This document shows, in pieces, positions 6,253-13,454 of a stretch of DNA of 17,266 bases. The notes below the pieces were generated by a model, which saw only the letters and a program-made list of their open reading frames with translations, was not told where the DNA came from and made no database searches. The stretch spans positions 1-17,266 of the forward strand of contig JBPCOB010000046.1 of assembly GCA_051000715.1 (NCBI GenBank). The letters run 5' to 3'. The position numbers and the translations under genes were made by a program. Positions within the stretch are counted from its first letter, which is position 1; the number at the start of each line of letters is the position of its first letter. This DNA is from JBPCOB01 sp051000715 (GTDB taxonomy: Bacteria > Actinomycetota > Actinomycetes > JALYNC01).

Positions 6253-6801
6253 TCAGTGGCGCGCCGTGCCGCCGTACGCCGCAAGCGCCCGGGCGACGTG
6301 CCGGCCGATCGCGGTCCACTGCGGCTCCGGCAGTGGCGGCAAGATGTCCAGCCAGTCCGGCAGGCACGAACCCCGCAGCTGCACCAGGTCCGCGGGCGCC
6401 GGCCGAGGAACCACACGTGCAGGTGCGCGCCGCCGTCTCCCCAGCGGTTGACGTGCACCCGGCCGATACCCGGCTCTGACCGCAGCGCCCGCTCGATCCG
6501 GACGGTCAGCACGCCCAGCTCCGCGGGCTCGTGGGTCCACAGGCACGAGTCGTCGGCCCGCCGGCAGGGCGAGCAGTCACGCGGGTCCTCGCCGTGCCGC
6601 GGTGGCTCTGGCAGCACCGGGTCGTCGAGCGTCTTGACGAGCAGGGGGCCCCTCGAACGGGAAGATGTCCCAGGTCACCGACTCCGGCAACGGTAAGCGC
6701 CCGCCCGGCCCGTAGGCCGCCCGGGCACGCGCAACGACCTCGTGCGGATCAAGGGCTGGTACGGCGGAGTCCGGCACGTCCATGAAACGCAATCTTGCCA
6801 A
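6253..6801 (-). pseudogene. Broken HIT-like conserved actinobacterial gene (two frameshifts, probable internal deletion)
   Basis: Reading leftwards, the protein starts near 6801 (TTG) or 6783 (ATG) with MDVPDSAVPALDPHEVVARA and continues to FPFEG. Homology then jumps frame at the GGGGG/CCCC tract at 6644-6652, where one extra base is present. It goes on through LPEPPRHGEDPRDCSPC, LWTHEPAELGVL and GRVHVNRWGDGGAHLHVWFL. A second jump near 6394-6404 leads to ADLVQLRGSCLPDWLDILPP and the stop at 6253. From memory of intact relatives, some 35-40 residues are missing between LWTHE and PAELG, near 6527. The CxxC and HLHV patterns resemble HIT/GalT-superfamily proteins, but the function is unknown. 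One frameshift could be a homopolymer sequencing error; two plus a deletion argue for real decay. Confidence 0.7.
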
Positions 6802-6858
6802 GCCTGACTAGCCCGCGGACAGCTGCCGGCTCTGACGGCCACGTCGAGGACGGGAACG

Positions 6859-6864
6859 TAGGCT
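6859..6864 (+). promoter_or_regulatory. Candidate -10 box for nadE
   Basis: TAGGCT fits TANNNT and lies 30 nt before the nadE ATG, leaving a leader of about 24 nt that carries the GAGGAGG ribosome site at 6881-6887. No good -35 is seen at standard spacing. Confidence 0.35.
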
Positions 6865-6894
6865 GGGCAGGCGATCAGTCGAGGAGGCTTGCGC

Positions 6895-8664
6895 ATGCCG
6901 CAGCTGCGCGTCGGGCTGGCGCAGGTCGACCTGACGGTGGGCGACCTGGCCGGAAACGCCGATGTCGTAGTCGGCTGGACGAGGCACGCCGCCGCCCAGG
7001 GTGCCCACCTGGTGGCGTTTCCCGAGATGACCCTCACCGGGTATCCCGCGGAGGACCTGGTCCTGCGCCGCTCCTTCGTGCAGGCCTCCCGTACGGCGCT
7101 CGAGCGGCTCGCCATCCGTCTCGCCGATGAGGGCTTCGGGTCGACCGCGGTCGTCGTCGGCTACCTCGACGCCTCCGGTGAACCCGGCCGGGCGACGCCG
7201 CTGGGCCAGCCGTCCGGTGAACCGCAGAACGCCGCCGCGCTGATCCATGCCGGCCGGGTGGTGGCCCGCTACGCCAAGCACCACCTGCCCAACTACGGCG
7301 TCTTCGACGAGTTCCGTTACTTCGTCCCCGGCGACCGGTTGCCCGTCGTGCGCCTGCACGGCGTCGACGTCGCGATGACGATCTGTGAAGACCTCTGGCA
7401 GGACGGCGGCCCGATCGCGGTTTCCCGGCGTGCCGGCGTCGGCCTGGTCGTATGCATCAACGGCTCGCCGTACGAGCGCGACAAGGACGACTTTCGGCTC
7501 GACCTGGTACGCCGCCGCGCCCGTGAGGCCGGTGCGGCACTCGCCTACGTCAACATGTACGGCGGCCAGGACGAGCTGGTCTTCGAAGGTGACTCTCTCG
7601 TGGTCGACGCGGCCGGCGATGTGGTCGCTCGGGCGCCACAGTTCCAGTCCGGCCTGCTGATCGCGGATCTCGAGCTGCCGGCGGCGGCAGACGACCGGAC
7701 CGGCACGGTGGACGCCGGCGACGGCACCATGATGCGGGTCGAGCGGACGACCACCGAGACGGAGCCGTTGCCGGCGTGGGCCCCGTTGACCCACGGTCGC
7801 GCCGAGCGTCTCGGCGACGAGGCCGAGGTCTATGCGGCCCTGGTGACCGGCACCCGCGACTACGTGCGCAAGAACGGCTTCGCCTCGGTGCTGATCGGGC
7901 TCTCCGGTGGCGTCGACTCGGCGCTGGTCGCCACGATCGCCGCCGACGCCATCGGTCCGGACGCCGTACACGTAATCGGCCTGCCTGGCCGCTGGTCCAG
8001 CGAGCACTCTGTCCGGGATGCCGAGGAGCTCGCCACCCGACAGCGGCTGCACTGGTCGCTGGTCAACATCGAGCCGATGGTCGAGGCGTACGCGAAGTCG
8101 CTGGACCTGCACGGGACCGCCGCCGAGAACGTGCAGGCCCGGGTCCGCGGCACGACGCTGATGGCGCTGTCGAACGAGTTCGGCCACCTGGTCCTGACCA
8201 CCGGCAACAAGAGCGAGCTGGCCACCGGCTACACCACCCTGTACGGCGACTCGGCAGGCGGCTTCGCACCGATCAAGGACGTGCCCAAGACGCTGGTGTG
8301 GGGGTTGGCCCGGTGGCGCAACACGCAGGCAACGGCGCGCGGCGGCACTCCCCCGATTCCCGAGCACACGATCACCAAGCAGCCGTCGGCGGAGCTTGCG
8401 CCGGACCAGCTCGACAGCGACCGGCTGCCGGACTACGCCGTCCTAGACCGGGTGCTCGAGGACTACGTCGGCCGGGACCTCGGCCGTTCGCAGCTCGTCG
8501 CGGCCGGTCACGACCCGGCCGTCGTGGATCGCGTCCTGGCGATGGTGGACTCCGCGGAGTACAAGCGCCGGCAGCACCCGCCCGGTCCCAAGATCTCGTT
8601 GCGCGCGTTCGGCCGGGACCGTCGGATCCCGATCACCAGCCGGTGGCGGGACCAACCCGGCTGA
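6895..8664 (+). CDS. nadE: Glutamine-dependent NAD+ synthetase
   Basis: The product has 589 aa from the ATG at 6895. This start is preferred over an in-frame TTG at 6889 because GAGGAGG is spaced 7 nt before the ATG. It amidates deamido-NAD to NAD+ using ATP and glutamine. The N-terminal nitrilase-like glutaminase domain (1 to about 265) shows the expected triad: E44 in FPEMTLTGYP, K128 in YAKHHLPNYG and C164 in MTICEDLWQDG. The C-terminal synthetase domain has the PP-loop SGGVDS at 337-342, and further on GRWSSEHS and TTGNKSELATGYTTLYGD. The size matches the shorter bacterial class rather than the roughly 680-aa mycobacterial enzyme. The gene converges on tetR with only 6 bp between the two stops. 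Confidence 0.97.
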   Translation: MPQLRVGLAQVDLTVGDLAGNADVVVGWTRHAAAQGAHLVAFPEMTLTGYPAEDLVLRRSFVQASRTALERLAIRLADEGFGSTAVVVGYLDASGEPGRATPLGQPSGEPQNAAALIHAGRVVARYAKHHLPNYGVFDEFRYFVPGDRLPVVRLHGVDVAMTICEDLWQDGGPIAVSRRAGVGLVVCINGSPYERDKDDFRLDLVRRRAREAGAALAYVNMYGGQDELVFEGDSLVVDAAGDVVARAPQFQSGLLIADLELPAAADDRTGTVDAGDGTMMRVERTTTETEPLPAWAPLTHGRAERLGDEAEVYAALVTGTRDYVRKNGFASVLIGLSGGVDSALVATIAADAIGPDAVHVIGLPGRWSSEHSVRDAEELATRQRLHWSLVNIEPMVEAYAKSLDLHGTAAENVQARVRGTTLMALSNEFGHLVLTTGNKSELATGYTTLYGDSAGGFAPIKDVPKTLVWGLARWRNTQATARGGTPPIPEHTITKQPSAELAPDQLDSDRLPDYAVLDRVLEDYVGRDLGRSQLVAAGHDPAVVDRVLAMVDSAEYKRRQHPPGPKISLRAFGRDRRIPITSRWRDQPG

Positions 8665-8670
8665 CACACC

Positions 8671-9279
8671 TCAGCGCCCGGCGATGCCGCCCAGTACGGC
8701 GTCGACCACGGCCGCCGGGAGGTCGCGCGGCAGTGGACGGTCGTCGGTACGCATCAGCAGCCGGTAGACCACCGGCGCGACGAGGAGGTCCACCACCAGC
8801 TCCAGGTCCAGGTCGGCGCGCAGGTCGCCGCGGTCCATGCCCGCGCGGAGCACGTCCATGAAGCGAGCCCGCCGCGGTGCCACCACCTTCTCGCGATAAC
8901 GCGTCATGAGATCGTGCCGGCACCCCGCCTCGGCCACCATTCGCGGCAGGATCCGTCCGGCCAGCGTCGAAGTGGACTTGCGGCGTACTGCCTCGAGCAG
9001 GGTGACCAGGTCGTCCCTGAGGGAGACGCCGCGCACCTGCGGCGACTCGTCCGCCTCCAGCCGAGCCAGCGCGTCGATGACCAGCGCGTCCTTGCTCGCC
9101 CACCTGCGGTAGATGGTCGCCTTGCCCACGCCGGCCCGGACCGCGACCGCCTCCACCGACAGCCCGCCGACACCGCTCTCGACCAGCATCGTGAGAGTGG
9201 CGTCGATGATCGCCTGTTCGGCGGTGAGGCTGCGGGGCCGCCCCGGCGGCCGGGCCGCCTGAACCTCCGGCGGTGTCAT
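8671..9279 (-). CDS. TetR/AcrR-family transcriptional regulator
   Basis: The protein has 202 aa from an ATG at 9279 with AGGGA just upstream; the longer open frame upstream lies inside the exporter gene and is not used. The N-terminal helix-turn-helix is clear: AEQAIIDATLTMLVESGVGGLSVEAVAVRAGVGKATIYRRWASKDALV, recognition helix around residues 50-60. The ligand-binding C-terminal half (about 75-202) resembles TetR_C_11/16-type domains. It starts 7 bp after the stop of the DHA2 exporter on the same strand, so the pair is probably one operon. It likely represses the exporter and itself, with an exported compound as inducer. A palindrome before the exporter is the likely operator. Confidence 0.93.
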   Translation of the reverse strand: MTPPEVQAARPPGRPRSLTAEQAIIDATLTMLVESGVGGLSVEAVAVRAGVGKATIYRRWASKDALVIDALARLEADESPQVRGVSLRDDLVTLLEAVRRKSTSTLAGRILPRMVAEAGCRHDLMTRYREKVVAPRRARFMDVLRAGMDRGDLRADLDLELVVDLLVAPVVYRLLMRTDDRPLPRDLPAAVVDAVLGGIAGR

Positions 9280-9286
9280 CCGTCCC

Positions 9287-10858
9287 TCACACTCCGGCCC
9301 GAGAAGCCGCAAGCTCCTCGACGCCGTCCGGCCCCGCCTCGGCGGAACCACGTCCGGCCGGCCGCACTCCGGGGAGCCACCTCAGCACGACCAGCAGGCC
9401 GATGAAGGCGACCAGGGCGGAACCGAGCGACGCGGCATGCAGCGCGTGGATGTAGGCGGCCTTGGCCGCCGCCACCAGACCTCCCGAGCCTCCGCCCACC
9501 TGCTCGACGACGCGCAGGGTGCCGCCGAGCGACTCCCCGGCGGAGTTGCGCAGGGCCGGCGGCAGCACCCCCAGGTGTGGCTCGATGGCGCTGCGATAGC
9601 TGGCCGACAGGATCGAGCCCAGGATCGCCACGCCGAGCGCTCCGCCCACCTGGCGGACCGTGTTGTTGACGGCGGACCCGGCGCCGGCCCGCTCGCGAGG
9701 CAGCGTCGACATGATCGACTCGGTGGCCGGCGCCATGACGTTGGCCATGCCGGCGCCCTGGACGAAGAGCAGCCCCTCCAGCACCCAGATGGAGGTGCTG
9801 GTGTCGATCAGCTGGTAGGTCAGGAACGCGAGGGTGACGAGTCCCATCCCGACGCCACAGACCGCCTTCGCGCCGAACCGCTTGACCATCTTGGCGCTGC
9901 GGGGCGCGAAGAAGGCGAGGGCCAGTGCGGTGGGCAGCAGCCGTACGCCGGCCTCGAGCGGGGAGTAGCCGCGGTCGAACTGCAGGTAGAACGTCAGAAA
10001 GAAGATCGAGCCGAACAGCGCGAAGAACACCAGCGTGATGGCGGCGCAGGCGGCCGAGAAGGCCGGGTTCCGGAAGAGGTCCACATCCAGGGACGGGTGC
10101 GGCACGTGCCGCTCGTAGAACCCGAACACGACCAGCAGCGCTACGCCGCCGATCAGCGAGGTCAGCACGACGGGGCTGGTCCAGTCGTTGTGCTGGCCGC
10201 CCTTGATGATCCCGTACACGAGCGTCACCAGGCCGACCATCGAGATCACCACGCCGGGGACGTCGAGGCCCTGCGGGTTCGGGTTCTTCGACTCCGGCAC
10301 CAACGTCCGGATGGCGATCAGGCCGACGATCACGACCGGCACGTTGACCAGGAAGACCGAGCCCCACCAGAACCGCTCGAGCAACGCGCCCCCCGTGATC
10401 GGCCCGATCGACACCGCAAGGCCGGTGAAACCCGCCCAGATGCCGATGGCCCGGCCCCGCTCGGCCGGGTCGAAGACGTTGGTGATGATGGACAGCGTCG
10501 AGGGCAGCACCGCGGCCCCGCCGATCCCCATCAGCGCCCGCATGACGATCAGCATCCCCGGCGACGACGCGAACGCCGAGGCCAGCGAGGCGAGACCGAA
10601 CAGCGCCAGCCCGATCATCAGCATGCGCTTGCGCCCGTACCGGTCGCCCAGCACACCGTAGGTGAACAGCAGCCCCGCAAAGACCAGCGTGTAGGCGTCG
10701 ATGAACCACTCCTGCTGGCTCTGCGACGCGTGCAGTGTCTTCTCGATCGTCGGCAGCGCGACGTTGAGGATCGTGTTGTCGAGGATGACGACCAGCATGC
10801 TGATCACGAGCACCCCGAGAATCCACCAGCGCCGGTCGTGAGCCTGCCGGTCGTCCAT
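9287..10858 (-). CDS. DHA2-family (EmrB/QacA) MFS drug exporter
   Basis: The protein has 523 aa from the ATG at 10858. GGGAG lies 8 nt upstream of it; a GTG two codons earlier is too close to that site. It is a 14-TM proton-coupled exporter in the cytoplasmic membrane. TM1 is ILGVLVISMLVVILDNTILNVALP with the DHA2-typical D and N residues. Loop 2-3 carries motif A (GVLGDRYGRKRM, near 68-79). Motif C-like GPITGGALLERFWW follows near 155-168. The Pro/Gly-rich end (after about 495) is cytosolic. It is transcribed ahead of its probable regulator tetR and is divergent from panB. The substrate cannot be predicted; hydrophobic cations or antibiotics are usual for the family. Confidence 0.94.
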   Translation of the reverse strand: MDDRQAHDRRWWILGVLVISMLVVILDNTILNVALPTIEKTLHASQSQQEWFIDAYTLVFAGLLFTYGVLGDRYGRKRMLMIGLALFGLASLASAFASSPGMLIVMRALMGIGGAAVLPSTLSIITNVFDPAERGRAIGIWAGFTGLAVSIGPITGGALLERFWWGSVFLVNVPVVIVGLIAIRTLVPESKNPNPQGLDVPGVVISMVGLVTLVYGIIKGGQHNDWTSPVVLTSLIGGVALLVVFGFYERHVPHPSLDVDLFRNPAFSAACAAITLVFFALFGSIFFLTFYLQFDRGYSPLEAGVRLLPTALALAFFAPRSAKMVKRFGAKAVCGVGMGLVTLAFLTYQLIDTSTSIWVLEGLLFVQGAGMANVMAPATESIMSTLPRERAGAGSAVNNTVRQVGGALGVAILGSILSASYRSAIEPHLGVLPPALRNSAGESLGGTLRVVEQVGGGSGGLVAAAKAAYIHALHAASLGSALVAFIGLLVVLRWLPGVRPAGRGSAEAGPDGVEELAASRAGV

Positions 10859-10885
10859 AGCCACTGCTCCCGGTCAGATTGCGGA

Positions 10886-10906
10886 GTTCCGATACGGAAC
10901 CGTCTC
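10886..10906. promoter_or_regulatory. Probable TetR operator between the DHA2 exporter and panB
   Basis: Two overlapping palindromes are visible. GTTCCG-ATA-CGGAAC (10886-10900) is perfect, and GATACGG-AA-CCGTCTC (10891-10906) has one mismatch. Both are of a size and style typical of TetR-family operators, and lie 28-50 bp upstream of the exporter ATG, where the -35 region would be. A weaker ACCGT...ACGGT pair (10899-10903 and 10916-10920) adjoins. The rest of the 176-bp gap shows no gene. Confidence 0.5.
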
Positions 10907-11034
10907 GTCTCACGAACGGTAACCGAGCGGTCCCGTCGCCGGCCACCCGACCGGCCGAGGCGACCGCCGGCGGTTCTGAGACGATCGAGGTCTCCGGGGA
11001 CGCCGTCCGGCGCCTCGAGAGGGGAGTTTCGGCG

Positions 11035-11889
11035 ATGACGCAGGATCCGGAATTGGTCGCGAGCGAGACCTTCCTGTACGGCGGCAAGACAAGAAAGCGC
11101 GTGCGGGTGCCGCACCTACGGGCGGCGAAGGAGCGCGGCGAGAAGTGGCCGATGCTGACCGCCTACGACCAGTACGCGGCCGCCATCTTCGACTCGGTCG
11201 GCATTCCGGTCCTGCTCGTGGGGGACTCCGCCGCGAACAATGTGCTCGGGTACGAGACCACCGTGCCGGTCACCGTGGACGAGCTGATGCCTCTGGTGGG
11301 CGCCGTCGTACGCAGCACCCGGCTGGCGCTCGTCGTCGCCGACCTGCCGTTCGGCTCCTACCAGACCAGCCCGGAGCAGGCCCTGACCACCGCGGTCCGC
11401 TTTCTGAAGGAAGGTGGCGCGCACGCGGTGAAGCTCGAGGGCGGCTCGACCGTGATCCGCCAGATCCGGGCCGTGGTGGACGCCGGCATCCCGGTGATGG
11501 CCCATCTCGGCTTCACCCCCCAGAGCGAGCACCGGATCGGCGGCTACCGGGTCCAGGGCCGCGGCGAGTCGGCCGACCAGATCGTCGAGGACGCGCGGGC
11601 GGTCCAGGAGGCCGGCGCCTTCGCGGTCGTGCTGGAGATGGTCCCCGCGGACGTGGCCAAGCGGGTTACCGGCGAGCTGGACATCCCCACGGTCGGCATC
11701 GGGGCCGGGCCGGACTGTGACGCGCAGGTGCTCGTGTGGCAGGACATGGCCGGACTGCGTCCCGACCCGGTGCCGCGCTTCGTGAAGCGCTACGCCGACC
11801 TCAGGTCGGTCCTGGCCGGGGCGGCGCAGGCGTTCGCCGACGACGTCCGGACCGGCGGCTATCCGGCGGCCGAGCACAACTTCTTCTAG
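11035..11889 (+). CDS. panB: 3-methyl-2-oxobutanoate hydroxymethyltransferase (ketopantoate hydroxymethyltransferase)
   Basis: The product has 284 aa. It makes ketopantoate from 2-oxoisovalerate and methylene-tetrahydrofolate, the first pantothenate-specific step. The TIM-barrel signatures are complete: LTAYDQYAAAIFD at 41-53, VGDSAANNVLGY with metal ligand D64, VADLPFGSYQ with D103, AVKLEGG with K133/E135, AHLGFTPQS at 156-164, catalytic E201 in VLEMVP, and TVGIGAGPDCDAQVLVWQDM at 219-238. The open frame runs 52 codons further upstream, but the ATG at 11035 is chosen for its AGGGGAG site and because homology begins just after it. It is separated from panC by about 9 kb, and its stop overlaps that of the convergent gene. 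Confidence 0.97.
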   Translation: MTQDPELVASETFLYGGKTRKRVRVPHLRAAKERGEKWPMLTAYDQYAAAIFDSVGIPVLLVGDSAANNVLGYETTVPVTVDELMPLVGAVVRSTRLALVVADLPFGSYQTSPEQALTTAVRFLKEGGAHAVKLEGGSTVIRQIRAVVDAGIPVMAHLGFTPQSEHRIGGYRVQGRGESADQIVEDARAVQEAGAFAVVLEMVPADVAKRVTGELDIPTVGIGAGPDCDAQVLVWQDMAGLRPDPVPRFVKRYADLRSVLAGAAQAFADDVRTGGYPAAEHNFF

Positions 11890-12710
11890 CCGGTGGGTCG
11901 TGCCGGGCCTAAGTCCTCAGTGACCCCAGGAGCCGGGGCCGCGCTGGCCAGCTGGCTCACGAGGACGTGCCGGGTCTCGGCCAACGACGGCCCGTACCAG
12001 GTCAGGTGCCGGCCGGAGACGCAGGCGACCGGCACGGCCCAGCCCGCAAAGGCCTCCGGCCCGTCCGTAGCCGAGAAGGCGTACGGCTCGTCCGGGAGGA
12101 CTACGAGGTCCACGCCGAGCGACCGGACCACCTCCAGGTCGATCTTCGGGTAGCGGCTGTCGTCGGCCGCGCAGACGTTGTCCACGCCGAGGCGGGCCAG
12201 CACGTCCCCGGCGAAGGTGTCGCGGCCGAGGGCCATCCACGGCCGCCGCCAGATCGGCACCAGCGCCCGGCGCCGCGGACCGGCGTACGCCGGTGCCCAG
12301 GCCGACCGGGCCGCCGCCAGCCAGGGCGGCGTACCGAGGGCGAGCGCGGCCAGCATCCGCTCCAGCGAGCCGAGCCCCTCCGCCAGCGTCCGGGGGGCGG
12401 TGACCCAGACGGCGACCCCGGCGGTCCGGAGAGCGGCGATGTCGGCGTCGCGGTTCTCCTCCTCGTTGGCCACCACCAGGTCCGGCCGCAGGGCGAGCAC
12501 CCGCTCGACGTCGGGGTTCTTGGTGCCCCGGACCCGCACGACGTCCAGGTCGGCCGGGTGCGTGCACCAGTCGGTGGCACCGACGAGCAGGCCCGGCGCA
12601 GTCACCGCCACCGACTCGGTCAGCGAGGGCACCAGCGAGACCACCCGGCGTACGCCGCCCGCCGGCAGCTCGACCGGCGTACCGAGGTCGTCCTCACAGG
12701 CCGGTGACAC
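11886..12710 (-). CDS. BtuF-like helical-backbone metal-receptor protein without a signal peptide
   Basis: The protein has 274 aa from a GTG at 12710, inside the 3' end of the F420 reductase gene (17-bp overlap), so the two are probably translationally coupled. VRRVVSLVPSLTESV (about 20-34), GATDWCTHPADL, RGTKNPDVERVLALRPDLVVANEEENR and the C-terminal SLGVDLVVLPDEPY are the two-lobed fold of vitamin B12/iron-siderophore binding proteins (BtuF/FhuD type). There is no lipobox or hydrophobic signal segment and no permease or ATPase gene nearby, so a classical periplasmic/lipoprotein role is doubtful. It may bind a corrinoid, haem or metal ligand in the cytosol. The function is open. Confidence 0.85.
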   Translation of the reverse strand: MSPACEDDLGTPVELPAGGVRRVVSLVPSLTESVAVTAPGLLVGATDWCTHPADLDVVRVRGTKNPDVERVLALRPDLVVANEEENRDADIAALRTAGVAVWVTAPRTLAEGLGSLERMLAALALGTPPWLAAARSAWAPAYAGPRRRALVPIWRRPWMALGRDTFAGDVLARLGVDNVCAADDSRYPKIDLEVVRSLGVDLVVLPDEPYAFSATDGPEAFAGWAVPVACVSGRHLTWYGPSLAETRHVLVSQLASAAPAPGVTEDLGPARPTG

Positions 12711-13392
12711 GGAGCCCCGCGTGCGAGCGGTACCGCCGGTTGATGGCGATGAGGTTCGCGGTCATCGCCTCTACCTGGCCGGCGTTGCGCAACCGCCCGG
12801 CGTAGACGCCACGCATGCCGGGGATCCGTCCGGTCAGCGCGATGACGAGGTCCACGGCGGCCCGGTCGTCGCCCACCACCAGCACGTCGGTCTCGATCAG
12901 CGGAACGTCAGGCGCCAACAACAGGGCAGCGGAGACGTGGTGGAAGGCGCCGACCACCGGGCTCCCGGGCAGTACGGCGGCCGCCTGCTCGGCGGCGCTG
13001 CCCTCCTCGACCTGCAGGGCGTAGGGGCCGTGGGTGTCAAAGCCGAGCGGGTTGACGCAGTCGACCACGACCTTGCCCGCCAGCACCGGCGCCAGCTCCT
13101 CGAGGAGTAACCGGTGCCCTGCCCACGGTACGGCCACGATCACAACCTCGGCGGCGCCCGCGGCGGCGGCGTTGGCCGCACCGGTGATCGGCAGGTTGCG
13201 GCCGGAGTTCCGTATCGTCTCCGCCGCGTTCGCGGCGCGCCCGGCGTGCCGGGAGCCGATCACGACCCGGACGCCGGCCAGTGCCAGCCGGCTCGCGAGA
13301 CCGCGGCCCTGCGCCCCCGTGCCTCCGAGCACGGCGACGACTTGACCGTTGGAGTCCGAGTACGGGTTGTGGGGCAGGTCGGCGGTGGTCAC
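12694..13392 (-). CDS. NADPH-dependent F420 reductase (F420:NADP+ oxidoreductase family)
   Basis: The protein has 232 aa from a GTG at 13392 with AGGA 7 nt upstream; a 25-codon longer frame upstream lacks a better site. Family members transfer hydride between NADPH and the deazaflavin coenzyme F420. The N-terminal Rossmann motif is VVAVLGGTGAQGRGLASRLALAG (about 17-39, GGTGxQGxGLA typical of Fno), followed by VVIGSRHAGRA, whose GSR sequence binds the NADP phosphate. Later blocks are VVIVAVPWAGH, VVVDCVNPLGF and VVGAFHHVSAALL, all typical. Presence of this enzyme fits an F420-making actinobacterium. It is the first gene of a pair with the BtuF-like protein and is divergent from the MFS gene, 62 bp apart. 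Confidence 0.92.
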   Translation of the reverse strand: MTTADLPHNPYSDSNGQVVAVLGGTGAQGRGLASRLALAGVRVVIGSRHAGRAANAAETIRNSGRNLPITGAANAAAAGAAEVVIVAVPWAGHRLLLEELAPVLAGKVVVDCVNPLGFDTHGPYALQVEEGSAAEQAAAVLPGSPVVGAFHHVSAALLLAPDVPLIETDVLVVGDDRAAVDLVIALTGRIPGMRGVYAGRLRNAGQVEAMTANLIAINRRYRSHAGLRVTGL

Positions 13393-13454
13393 TGCCTCAT
13401 CCTGCCAAGCAATCCGCTGGACGCTCTGCGCGCGCGCTGTCACGGTGGGAACCC

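Noticed and set aside
6808..8367. 519-codon minus-strand open frame opposite nadE
   Set aside because: No recognisable motifs; it is an antisense shadow of the NAD+ synthetase, whose catalytic residues are intact on the plus strand.
9437..11038. 533-codon plus-strand open frame opposite the DHA2 exporter
   Set aside because: The composition is dominated by Arg, Gln, His, Asp and Gly with no domains. The minus-strand frame encodes an unmistakable 14-TM exporter.
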